Shown here: one piece after another, positions 18,162 to 27,300 of the stretch
Layout: each line of letters starts with the position of its first letter
How positions within the stretch are numbered: position 1 is the stretch's first letter
Origin: Candidatus Ozemobacteraceae bacterium
GTDB taxonomy: Bacteria > Muiribacteriota > Ozemobacteria > Ozemobacterales > Ozemobacteraceae
Assembly: GCA_035373905.1 (NCBI GenBank)
Contig: DAOSOK010000028.1
Coordinates: forward strand, 1-64,000
Reading direction: 5' to 3'
DNA: 64,000 nucleotides
Position numbers and translations under genes: made by a program
Notes under the pieces: generated by a model
Database searches by the model: none
The model's input: the letters and a program-made list of their open reading frames with translations, nothing else
What the model was told of the DNA's origin: nothing

Positions 18162-19238
18162 TCATTCGAAATACGCAGCCGGGTCGATGCCAGCCTCGCG
18201 CAGGGCGACAAGCCGCGCATCCGCGCTTCCGGAAGATTCGATCGCGGGCTCGGCCATTGCGAGCACGGGCTCGGCGGCAGGGGCGGTTCCGGTGATCTCG
18301 CGAACGAAGCGGGGCGAGAGGCAGGGATTTTCACCGCCCTCGGAAGGCACGTCGGCGACCGGAATCCAGACGAAGTCGGGATGATTCCAGAGGCTGCGGG
18401 GGTCCCAGAAACCGCCGACGACTTCGCCGCGGTCGTTCAGGTTCAATATATAGTGATATGTTTGCGTGAACGTCTCGGTCCCGACGAATTCGGGCTTCAC
18501 GCCGTCGGTCACGAAGTGGACGGTCGTGGTAACCCAGACGCGGTTATGAAAGAACCAGACCGGGGCCCATTCGGTCTCGTAGCCGCAGATCGGGAAGTTC
18601 CAGACCGACTTCGACCAGCTCGTGTCGGCCACGATGCCGCGGCCGCGCTTCTTGATGTTTTCGACGAGCAGGCGATGAAACAGGTCGGGCCGGATGTCCT
18701 GCGTCGCGAGGGTGACGTCGTTCTGGCGGTTGCCGTAGAAGAGGGTGCGTACGTCCATGCACATCTCACTCAACAAGGCCTTCTGGTCGGCGACGGTGAA
18801 GGCGATGCCGTTCAGCGTGCGGTTTCGGCGCGGTTCCGGCTCCATGATCGAGGCGGCGGCCCAGCCGTTGCAATGCCCCCACCAGGAGGGGGCGGTCGGA
18901 TTGTAATGGTTTTTCTGTTCCCAGGCCTGGGCGCCGGGATTTTTGCCGGTGCGGCTCATCACGTACCGGTCGTAGCGCTGCATCGGCGACTCGGCGTGGC
19001 CGGCCCAGCCCTTCACGAGCTTGCCTTCCGCGCGCGACCACCAGTAGCCCGACCAGGGCATCTTCTTCAGAAACGCCGAGTCGGAGCCTCGGCTCGAGAG
19101 GCGTACGCTGCCCAGCTCCTGCGCGCCGGCGGAGCGGACCGCGAACAGCAGGGCGAATACGATGAGAAGCCAGCCGACGACGCCTATCAGCAGAGACCGG
19201 CGCACGTTTTCATTGATGAACGGATATTTACGCATCAT
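18162..19238 (-). CDS. Exported transglutaminase-elicitor-like protein
   Basis: This protein of about 358 residues has an N-terminal membrane or signal segment (about 14-40). The domain that follows resembles the GP42 transglutaminase (Pep-13 elicitor) family: WSGYYW-like WSGYWWS, NHYNPTAPSWWG, then HCNGWAAASI with the probable catalytic Cys. A later VHFVTDG could supply the His. The family is best known from oomycetes, with scattered bacterial members. A transamidating or protease-like role on envelope proteins is possible. The start at 19238 has a GAGGG site 9 bases away; the ATG at 19247 would touch it. The upstream lipoprotein gene is 12 bases away, so the two are probably one operon. Confidence 0.65.
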   Translation of the reverse strand: MMRKYPFINENVRRSLLIGVVGWLLIVFALLFAVRSAGAQELGSVRLSSRGSDSAFLKKMPWSGYWWSRAEGKLVKGWAGHAESPMQRYDRYVMSRTGKNPGAQAWEQKNHYNPTAPSWWGHCNGWAAASIMEPEPRRNRTLNGIAFTVADQKALLSEMCMDVRTLFYGNRQNDVTLATQDIRPDLFHRLLVENIKKRGRGIVADTSWSKSVWNFPICGYETEWAPVWFFHNRVWVTTTVHFVTDGVKPEFVGTETFTQTYHYILNLNDRGEVVGGFWDPRSLWNHPDFVWIPVADVPSEGGENPCLSPRFVREITGTAPAAEPVLAMAEPAIESSGSADARLVALREAGIDPAAYFE

Positions 19239-19250
19239 GGTGATCATCCC

Positions 19251-19949
19251 TCACTTTCCTACCGTGACGAGGGTGTATTTCACGTCACGACCGGTCATCG
19301 ACCGCGCCCAGGGCTCGCCCGCAACCCACTCCTGAACGAGTTTTCCGCGGGAATCGCCGGAATCGAGCGTCACGCGGTATCCCTGCTCCGTTTTCGCCCA
19401 GGACTGGGTCGTGGCATCGACGAACGTGATGCCGTCGACGTCGGTTGCAGCCTCGCCGGCGACGGCCGCGTCGCGCTCACGGGCGTCATCATCGGAAGCC
19501 TCGGCGAGCGGGAACATCGGCAGGTCGTAGGGGATCGCCGACTCGCCGCTGAAGAGCGGGGAGATACGCCCGCCGTCGAACATGCGCTCATGGGCCTGAG
19601 GCTTGCCTCCAACCGGAGTCACGTCGACGACGCGAACCGGGCGAAGATCCTGCTTCGAGAGGCAGAGAATGGCCTGCATTCCGGCCGAGTGTTTCGCGGC
19701 CGACGAGACGTGAACGACGAAGCAGGCGACGCCATCGATCTCCTTCTCGTTCTTCACCTCGAACAGCCATCGGACCGGGCTCGTCCAAGCCGTTCCCTGG
19801 GGATCCTGGCGGAGGCGGCTCGCCTCGACCGCCCAGGAACTCCCGACCTGCCACACCGGCATGAACCCTTCATCCGCGCAAGCGGACAGGATGCCGGCAA
19901 GGAGAAAGACCGCCGTCAGCAGCGGCCGTCTGATCGATTCCATCATCAT
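19251..19949 (-). CDS. Lipoprotein of unknown function
   Basis: This 232-residue protein has a signal sequence ending in the lipobox LSAC (Cys24), so it should be lipidated and periplasm-facing. The body looks beta-rich (repeated short strands such as WLFEVKNE and GVACFVVHVSS). A GGAGG site lies 8 bases before the first of three consecutive ATG codons. It is the first gene of a two-gene operon with the elicitor-like protein, and may hold or regulate it at the membrane. I do not recognise the family. Confidence 0.65.
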   Translation of the reverse strand: MMMESIRRPLLTAVFLLAGILSACADEGFMPVWQVGSSWAVEASRLRQDPQGTAWTSPVRWLFEVKNEKEIDGVACFVVHVSSAAKHSAGMQAILCLSKQDLRPVRVVDVTPVGGKPQAHERMFDGGRISPLFSGESAIPYDLPMFPLAEASDDDARERDAAVAGEAATDVDGITFVDATTQSWAKTEQGYRVTLDSGDSRGKLVQEWVAGEPWARSMTGRDVKYTLVTVGK

Positions 19950-20386
19950 CTTCCTCTACCTCCATTCCAAACGCTGGAAAGACTCAAGCAATTTTCATTC
20001 CACCCATGTTCGTTTGGCGAATGAAGCCTGTGATGCCGAATTCAGAAGACAGCGCCCAAAGGCCCGGTCATTTTTTCAGCACGGGAGGACAAATTCCGAT
20101 CATGAATTCTGAATCATCTCGGATCCTCTGCCATGCTCGAAGACGCGGGCATTTTTACCCTGCCGCGCCACAAGGCATGTTCCGAAACCAGCGATGGATC
20201 ATCGTAATCATGCGCACGGGCGAGTTTCAAACCCGCCCCTACGTTCCCTGGGAGGGGGGCGCACGTCATCGTCGATCGCCATTTCGGCGAATTTGCGGGG
20301 GGCGCGAGTGGTCGAAACTCGCCAATTTGGGGAAAATCGCGTATCATGGCGAATACGACACTCAGACACATGGAGGCATGGAAGGA
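19950..20386. other. Divergent intergenic region, no gene seen
   Basis: About 440 bases separate the leftward lipoprotein gene from the rightward phosphatase gene. It contains a GGGCGRGTTTCAAACCCGCCC-type palindrome (20216-20240) and a GGCGCGAGT/ACTCGCC hairpin near 20308-20332. I find no convincing reading frame and no clear -35/-10 pair. Confidence 0.5.
20216..20240. repeat. GGGCGGGTTTCAAACCCGCCC-type palindrome, copy 1
   Basis: CGGGCGAGTTTCAAACCCGCCC is a short self-complementary repeat with one stem mismatch. Two other copies lie at 53375 and 57943. All are intergenic. Confidence 0.7.
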
Positions 20387-21436
20387 ATGTATAGAAATCG
20401 TTATATATCTATTCTCGCGGCGCTTTTCCTCGTCTTCGCCGTTGTCGGCGCCGATGCGCGCGACTGGCAGCGCGACCCGGCCAGCATCGTGATTCCGCAT
20501 GCCCCGCGCGTCGTCGCGGTCGGCGACATCCACGGCGCGTTCAAGCAGCTCGCGGACACCCTCGAGACGGCGGGCATGGCGAAGCGCGTGGCCCCGACCG
20601 GGTTTGATCTGACCTGGACGGGCGGCACATCGGTCCTCGTCTTCACGGGCGACCTGACCGACCGCGGCGAGAACACGAAACAGGTGTATGACGCGGTGAT
20701 GAGCCTCGAACGCCAGGCAGACGCTGCCGGCGGCCACGTGTTCGCGATGTTCGGGAACCACGAGGCGCTGCTGCTCAACGGCACCGTCGAGAAATGGGCC
20801 AAGACCCTGACCTCGCACAAGCAGAAGTGGTATCAGAACACGCTCGACTCGTTCACGAAGGCCGGCCTCGACTTTCATCAGGCAATCTCCCCGGAAGGCG
20901 TCTACGGCTCCTGGATCCGCCGCCGGCCGCTATTCGCGGTCATCAACGGGTATCTGTTCATCCACGGCGGTCTCCAGGCCGAGCCGCAGGGTCTCACCGC
21001 AATCGCGACCCGTTTCCGCATCGACATGGAGAAAGACGATTTCAACGCCGGCATCTTCATGGACGAAAAGGGGCCCCTCTGGAACCGCGACTGGTGGAAT
21101 GATGCGACGCTGATCGAGAACAGCCTCCAGATCATGGGAGTCCGCGGCGTGATCTTCGGCCACACCGTCGGCGCCATGGGCACCGAGGGCGTCATCAACA
21201 CCAAGGGCACCGAACTGATCGGCATCGACGTCGGCATGTCCCCGGCCTACGCCAAGAGCCAGGGCGGAGCCCTCGTCATGACCGCGACCGCAGACGGCGG
21301 CATCTCGGCGGAGGCCGTCTATCCAGACAAACCTTCGGCGAAGCTTTTCTCGATCGCCGGAACCGGCCGCCTCCCTCGCCGCCCGGCCCTCCGCCCCGCC
21401 AACGAACAGTTGCCGCGCACCGGCACGGACAACTGA
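20387..21436 (+). CDS. Exported calcineurin-like metallophosphoesterase
   Basis: This 349-residue protein has a signal peptide (residues 1-24) and the five phosphoesterase motifs in order: GDIHG, GDLTDRGE, GNHEA, then HGGL and GHT. This is the serine/threonine phosphatase-like (Shewanella-like) branch, with two metal ions bound by these Asp, His and Asn residues. The signal peptide places it in the periplasm, so its substrate is a phosphoprotein or phosphoester there. GGAGG lies 10 bases before the ATG at 20387; another ATG at 20378 is too close to it. A terminator follows. Confidence 0.85.
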   Translation: MYRNRYISILAALFLVFAVVGADARDWQRDPASIVIPHAPRVVAVGDIHGAFKQLADTLETAGMAKRVAPTGFDLTWTGGTSVLVFTGDLTDRGENTKQVYDAVMSLERQADAAGGHVFAMFGNHEALLLNGTVEKWAKTLTSHKQKWYQNTLDSFTKAGLDFHQAISPEGVYGSWIRRRPLFAVINGYLFIHGGLQAEPQGLTAIATRFRIDMEKDDFNAGIFMDEKGPLWNRDWWNDATLIENSLQIMGVRGVIFGHTVGAMGTEGVINTKGTELIGIDVGMSPAYAKSQGGALVMTATADGGISAEAVYPDKPSAKLFSIAGTGRLPRRPALRPANEQLPRTGTDN

Positions 21437-21461
21437 CCTCACTCGACTCCGCGTTCGAAAG

Positions 21462-21486
21462 CCCCGCCCCACCGGCGGGGTTTTTG
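21462..21486 (+). terminator. Terminator after the metallophosphoesterase gene
   Basis: CCCCGCC and GGCGGGG flank a five-base loop and are followed by TTTTT, 26 bases after the stop. Confidence 0.88.
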
Positions 21487-21652
21487 ACGTTTCATGGATC
21501 ATTTTCCGACAATGGTGTATGATTGAGGGAGAGAGAGATCATTCACCGAGGGGAAACAGCCGCCCGGGCGTTGCAGATTTCGCATGGCAGGCAGTGAATT
21601 CCGACTGCCGGCACGTGCGCATCATCCGAGGCGCTCCCCGCAGGAGGATCCC

Positions 21653-23197
21653 GTGGACACGGAAACGGACAACAAGAAGACCATCCTGATCGTCGACGAT
21701 ATTCCGGACAATATCGAAGTGCTCCGGGGCACCCTCTTCCCGCAATACCGCATCAAGGCCGCCACGTCCGGCGCGAAAGCCCTGGCGATCGCATCCGGCG
21801 ACGAACCGCCCGATCTCATCCTGCTCGACATCATGATGCCCGGCATGGACGGCTACGAGGTCTGCTCGATCCTGAAGGGCCAGGAGAAGACCAAGAGCAT
21901 CCCCGTCATCTTCGTCACCGCGAAGGACGACCCGATAGACGAGGAAAAAGGCCTCAAGATCGGTGCGGTAGATTATATAACGAAGCCAATCAATCCGAGA
22001 ATCATCGAGGCGCGCATCGCCACGCATCTTGCGCTTCGCCAGGCCATGATCGACCTCGAGCGCCAGAACGAGCTCCTGATCGAAAACGTCAGGCTCCGTG
22101 AGCAGGTCGACCGGATCATGCGCCATGACCTGAAAACCCCGCTGACCGTCTTTCTGAGCATCCCCAGCCTTCTGAAACAGCGCACCGACCTTCCCCCCGA
22201 CGTCATCGAAACGATCGGCATGATGGAGAAGTCGGGATATCGGATGCTGGATATGATCAACAGATCCATGGACCTCTTCCGCATGGAGTCGGGAACGTAC
22301 GAGTGCCACCCGGTCCCCGTGGATGTGGCAAAAATCGTGAGGCAGATAACGTTCGAACTCGGGGAAACCGCGAACGGAAAATCCGTTCTCTTCAGGCTCG
22401 AATCCGACGGGCGCGAGGTGGGTGACGACGAGGAGATCCTGATTTCGGGCGAGGCCAGCCTGTTCTATTCCATGCTGGCGAATCTCATCAAGAACGCGTT
22501 CGAGGCATCTCCCGCCGGGGGCACGGTGACCGTGAGCCTCGTCGTGAAACCGATTCCCTGCATACGCATCCATAACGCGGGAACCATCCCGTCGGAGATT
22601 CGCGGCACGTTCCTTCAGAAATACGTGACGCACGGGAAGAAGGGCGGCACCGGCCTCGGGTGCTACTCGGCCCGTCTCATGGCGGAAACGATGGGGGGAA
22701 CGGTGACGTTCGCCTCCTCCGAACAGGACGGCACGGCAATCACCGTCGCGTTTCCCGGTTCCGCCGCCGGTCATGAAGAATCGATGCCGGTGTCGACCGG
22801 CGACCTGCGGGTTCTCGCCGTCAACGCGAACTTGCTGGTCCTGTATTCCATCCGCGACCTTCTGCGCAGCCTCGGCCTGCACCAGATCCAGCTGGAAAAA
22901 AGCGCTGAAGAGGCGCGCAACTTCCTTTCGAAGAGCCAGCCCGTTCAACTGGTCATCCTCGACTGGTCGGTCCCGGGAAACGAGGCCGGAAGATTTCTCT
23001 CCTGGCTTCGGGCAGAGAAAAACCACCGGACCGTCCCCCTCATCATCATCACCTCGGAACCGGCAGCCCTCCGCGGGAAAACGGCAGGTCTCGAGGAAAG
23101 CGACGAACTGCTCGGCAAACCCTTCTCGGCCGTCCAGCTTCAAACGCAGGTCGAGCGCGTTTTCGGGCGCATGAGACAACTCGTTCGCAGGAAATGA
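21653..23197 (+). CDS. REC-histidine kinase-REC hybrid sensor protein
   Basis: This 514-residue cytoplasmic protein starts at a GTG five bases after a perfect AGGAGG; longer starts lack such a site. An N-terminal receiver (phospho-acceptor Asp59, LLDIMMPGMDG) is followed by a short coiled linker. The HisKA motif is MRHDLKTPLT (His158). An ATPase domain with LIKNAFEASP and GGTGLGCYS follows. The C-terminal receiver has Asp437 in VILDWSVPG. There is no transmembrane or sensory domain, so input must come through the first receiver. The next gene overlaps by four bases. Confidence 0.9.
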   Translation: MDTETDNKKTILIVDDIPDNIEVLRGTLFPQYRIKAATSGAKALAIASGDEPPDLILLDIMMPGMDGYEVCSILKGQEKTKSIPVIFVTAKDDPIDEEKGLKIGAVDYITKPINPRIIEARIATHLALRQAMIDLERQNELLIENVRLREQVDRIMRHDLKTPLTVFLSIPSLLKQRTDLPPDVIETIGMMEKSGYRMLDMINRSMDLFRMESGTYECHPVPVDVAKIVRQITFELGETANGKSVLFRLESDGREVGDDEEILISGEASLFYSMLANLIKNAFEASPAGGTVTVSLVVKPIPCIRIHNAGTIPSEIRGTFLQKYVTHGKKGGTGLGCYSARLMAETMGGTVTFASSEQDGTAITVAFPGSAAGHEESMPVSTGDLRVLAVNANLLVLYSIRDLLRSLGLHQIQLEKSAEEARNFLSKSQPVQLVILDWSVPGNEAGRFLSWLRAEKNHRTVPLIIITSEPAALRGKTAGLEESDELLGKPFSAVQLQTQVERVFGRMRQLVRRK

Positions 23198-24114
23198 CCG
23201 TCATGAACCAGCAAACCCGGCGGATGAAAGTTCTGGTCGTGGAGGACGACGAGATCTCGCGGACAATCGTGACCACGGTCACCGGCGAAGCCGGCTACGA
23301 AGTCATGGAAGCCTGCAACGGCGTCGAGGCCCTGAGCCTGTTCGAGTCCTTCCAGCCGGATTTGGTGTTTTCGGACATTTCGATGCCCGAGATGGACGGT
23401 CTTCAGCTCCTGGAGAAAATCCGGAAAAAGTCTCACGACGTCATCGTCATCATGACGACGGGCCACGGAACGGCAGAATACACGCTCAAAGCGCTCCAGC
23501 TGCACGCAAACGATTACCTGGTCAAGCCGATCCCCGCCCGCAATATCCTGACGGCCCTCGCAAAATACGAGGATGTCGTGGCCAGTCGCTCGATCGAGCG
23601 CGAGGTCCTCGGGCTCATCCTCCATCGTCAGTTGACGATGCGCATGGGCAACCGGCCGGAGATCGCCGCAAAAGTCGCGGACCGGCTGCTCCTGGAAACG
23701 GAGGGGCGGATTCCGCTCGCGGAACGGCTCGGCATCCGCCTCGGCCTCGTAGAAATTATTCTTAACGCTATAGAACATGGCAACCTGGCGATCACCTATG
23801 AGGAAAAGACCCGGGCGCTGAGCGCCGGCCCGGACGGATTTCTCGAACTGGTCGAGCGTCGCATGGAAAGCGCCCCCTACAAGGACCGCAGCGTGCTCAT
23901 CCGTTTCCTGATGGACGGGGACCGGTGCGAATGGACGATCACGGACGAGGGCGACGGGTTCGACTGGACGAAGATCCCCGACCCGAACGATCCGCAGAAC
24001 CTTCTGGCCATGCACGGACGCGGGCTCCTGATGACGCGGCTCAACTTCGACGAGGTCGTTTACGAAGGCAGGGGGAACCAGGTCACGCTGCGGAAACGCA
24101 TTTCACACCCCTGA
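23194..24114 (+). CDS. Response regulator with C-terminal RsbW-like ATPase domain
   Basis: This 306-residue protein has a receiver (Asp61, FSDISMPEMDG) joined to a serine-kinase/anti-sigma type ATPase domain (LVEIILNAIEHGN, DEGDGFDW, GRGLLMTR). Receivers with such outputs control partner-switching or phosphatase activities. The ATGA overlap with the kinase gene means translational coupling. An ATG at 23203 is better spaced from the AGGAA site and may be the real start. It is the likely output partner of the hybrid kinase before it. It may also touch the SpoIIE-type phosphatase encoded at 31449, by inference from domain logic only. Confidence 0.85.
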   Translation: MTVMNQQTRRMKVLVVEDDEISRTIVTTVTGEAGYEVMEACNGVEALSLFESFQPDLVFSDISMPEMDGLQLLEKIRKKSHDVIVIMTTGHGTAEYTLKALQLHANDYLVKPIPARNILTALAKYEDVVASRSIEREVLGLILHRQLTMRMGNRPEIAAKVADRLLLETEGRIPLAERLGIRLGLVEIILNAIEHGNLAITYEEKTRALSAGPDGFLELVERRMESAPYKDRSVLIRFLMDGDRCEWTITDEGDGFDWTKIPDPNDPQNLLAMHGRGLLMTRLNFDEVVYEGRGNQVTLRKRISHP

Positions 24115-24175
24115 GCCTCCCCTCGCGAGTCATGCAGAATGAAAACCAGCCGTGATTTTTTCTCCACGGGCTGCT

Positions 24176-24287
24176 ATTGATTCCTGCAGAATGAAAGCCA
24201 CCCGTTCGCCCTGAGCCTGTCGAAGGGCGAAATGAGGAATCATCGGCAAGTGGCTGTTCGTGCTTCGACAGGCTCAGCACGAACGGC
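24176..24287. repeat. Long-hairpin intergenic repeat, copy B
   Basis: The flank TTCCTGCAGAATGAAAGCC leads into arm one (24203-24229, with CTGAGCCTGTCGAAG), a variable middle, and arm two (24256-24286, with CTTCGACAGGCTCAG). A partial flank copy with a small CAGCC/GGCTG hairpin lies just before (24131-24174). The copy sits between convergent genes. Confidence 0.85.
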
Positions 24288-24344
24288 ATCGAGTATGCGA
24301 GTATACGGGATGAGTGTCGTGTTCCTTTTGCGACGAGTAGCAAT

Positions 24345-27300
24345 TCACGTTCTTCGGGCCAGGCGCGCCTCGAGCGCGCAGTCGAGTATCGCCAGGGCCT
24401 TGTCGAAGTCATACGCCCGGATCGCCTCGGCCATGCCGGGATATTCATTCGGAAATGCCGTGGAAAGCAGGTCTTTCCGCTCGTCGAGCAGGGCGAAGAC
24501 GGTCACGTCGGAGTCCTGGAGCAGCACCCGGAGGCGCCCGCATACGTCTCGGAGGGCCGCGTCGTCGACCGGAATCCGTTCCTCTTCGCGGGCCGGCCGG
24601 CTCTCTTTGACGGCTTCCAGCGCCGACACCACGGTTGCCAGTTCGGCCGCCGTCTCTTCGAGCAGGGCATCGACGGTCTCGCTCGCCTCGTCCGACGCGC
24701 ACGCGCGCTCGAGTTTCTCCGCCAGGGTCTGAACGCCGATGGCGCCTATGTTCCCGGCGGTTCCCTTCAGCGTGTGGGCGCACCGGATCACGTCCGCCCT
24801 GTCGCCCCTCCTGCGTGCACGCTCGAACTCGTCCCTGAAATTCCTGTTCGCCTCGCGAAAGCGAATCAAGAGTGACCGATATAGCGTGGCATTGCCCATG
24901 CTCGTGGCGATGCCGCGGCGCGTATCGACGCCTTCGAGCGACGGCAGTTCCGCGGCACCGTCCGTCCGGGACGGGACGCGCGCGATCACGTGAGCTCCCG
25001 ATTTCGGCGTGATCCACCTTGCCAGAACCCCGAACATCGAGGCGACGATCAGCGGCTTGGCGATATGGTCGTTCATGCCGGCCTCGAGCACCTTCTCCCG
25101 GTCGCCGACCATCGCGTTCGCCGTCATCGCAATGATCGGCAGGTCACGAAACGCCGGCATTCTGCGAATTTCACGGGTCGCCTCGTAGCCGTCCATCACC
25201 GGCATCTGGCAGTCCATCAGGATGCCGTCGAACTGGTCGTCTTTCGCCAGGATATCGAGGGCTTCGCGGCCGGTTTCGGCGATGACGGTCTCCATGCCGG
25301 CCTGGCCGAGCAGTTCGACCGCAAGCTCCTGGTTCATCGCGTTGTCCTCCACCAGGAGAATCCGGGCTCCGTTCAGCTTCGCCATGTTGCCCGAGAGCGA
25401 TTCGCTCCATTCCTTGGAGCGGCCTTCGACGGTCGAGGCCCGGCGGCCGAGAACGTCTCCGATCGAGTTCAGCAGGAGCGACGGCGTCACGGGCTTGCTC
25501 ATGACCCTGAGCGACGCCACTCCGGCGCGCTCGGCGTCGGCCCGGACGTCTTCCCGCCCGTAGGAGGTCACCATGATCACGACGGGCGACTTGGCTGACC
25601 GGGAGGTCCTGATCCGCCGGGCGCATTCGACCCCGCTCATGCCTGGCATCATCCAATCCATCAGGATGAGGTCGTATGACCGGCCGTCGGCCGCGAGCCG
25701 ATCGATCATCTCGATCGCCTGGAAGCCGTTCTCGGCGGCATCGACGTCAAGGTGCAATCCCGCGGCGATCGCCGACAGGATCTCCCTGGCGCTGGCATTG
25801 TCGTCGACGACGAGCACGCGCAGCCCGGCCAGTTCCTCGGCCGTGAGCGCGGTCCGGCTGCGCTGGTTCTCCTGTAGGCCGAGCCGGGCCGTGAAATGGA
25901 AGGTCGACCCTCTGCCCGGCTGGCTTTCGACCCAGATGCGCCCGTGCATCATCTCGACGAGATGCCGCGAAATGGCCAGGCCCAGGCCGGAGCCGCCGTA
26001 TTTGCGTGTCGTCGAAGCGTCCGCCTGGTTGAACGATTGGAACAGTTTCGCCTGCTGTTCCGGGGTCATGCCGATGCCCGTGTCCCGCACCCAGAAATGG
26101 AACTCGGCGGTTCGCCCGTCGACCGGTTTCGAGTCGACGCCGATGATGATCTCGCCCCGATCGGTGAACTTCACCGCGTTGTAGCCGAGATTGAGGAGCA
26201 CCTGGCTCAGCCGCAGAGGATCGCCGACGAGCGCATTCGGAACGTCCGGACTGGTGTCGAAAAGGAACTCGATCCTCTTCCCCTCGGCCTTGACGTCTAT
26301 AAGACTGGCTATATTGTCAAACACGTCGTCGAGCCAGAAGTCCGTCGTCTCCATGGAGAGCTTGCCGGCCTCGATCTTCGAGAAGTCGAGAATGTCGTTG
26401 ATGATGCCCATCAGATTCTCGGCGGCGCGATGCACCTTCTCGATGTAATTCCGCTGACGCGCGTCGAGGCTGGTCTGGAGGGCGAGCCGGGACATGCCAA
26501 GGATCGCGTTCATCGGGGTCCGGATCTCATGCGACATGTTCGCGAGGAAGTTCGACTTCGCCTCCGTGGCCGCCTCCGCCATCTCCTTGGCCGCCGACAG
26601 GGCCTCTTCGACCTTTTTCTGCGGGTCGAGGTCCATGTGTATGCCGACCAACCGCTTGCCCCGGCCGTTCACATCGCGCTCGACGCATCTGGCGATATTC
26701 AAGACCCATTTCCAAGCGCCGCTTTTCGTCTTCATGCGCAGTTCGCAGCGGTATTCCGGGGTCTTTCCGGCCAAGTGGTCCTGGCTGGCCTGCCAGACGC
26801 GGTCGAAGTCATCGGGATGGACGAGCGCTTTCCAGCGCCGGGAACCGCTTCCGCCAAGGGCCGTCACCTCGTCGGGCGTGTATCCGAGCATTTCGGCCCA
26901 GATGTCGTTGATGATCATTTCATCGGTGTCGACACGCAGGTCCCAGAGGCCCAGCCTGGCGCCCTTCAGGGCCATGTCGAGCCGCTCGCGGCTTTCCATC
27001 AGTTCCTGTTCGACCGTCATCTGATCCGTGATGTCCTGGGCGACGCCGTACATGTCGGTCGGCCTGCCGACGCTGTCCCGAACGAGAAAGCCGAGCGCGT
27101 GAATCCACACGATCTTGCCGTCGACGGGGCGCCTGTATTTATAGATGGCGTCATATTTCGGGTACCGCCCCTCGATCGCCCCCTTGAAATTTCTGTTCGC
27201 TTTTCTGGCCAGATCAGGGTCGGCGGCTTCGACGTTCGCGAGCCACTCTCTCTCGAGATGATACCGGAATCCCGGGTTCGGAACGTCTCCGTAGATCTTC

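Noticed and set aside
23194..23202. Alternative start for the REC/ATPase gene
   Set aside because: The ATG at 23203 is better spaced from the AGGAA site, but the ATGA overlap argues for coupling. I left the longer start and flagged it.
24176..24287. Possible CRISPR unit from repeated hairpins
   Set aside because: The copies are far apart, vary in length and have no regular spacers or cas genes; they are dispersed repeats.
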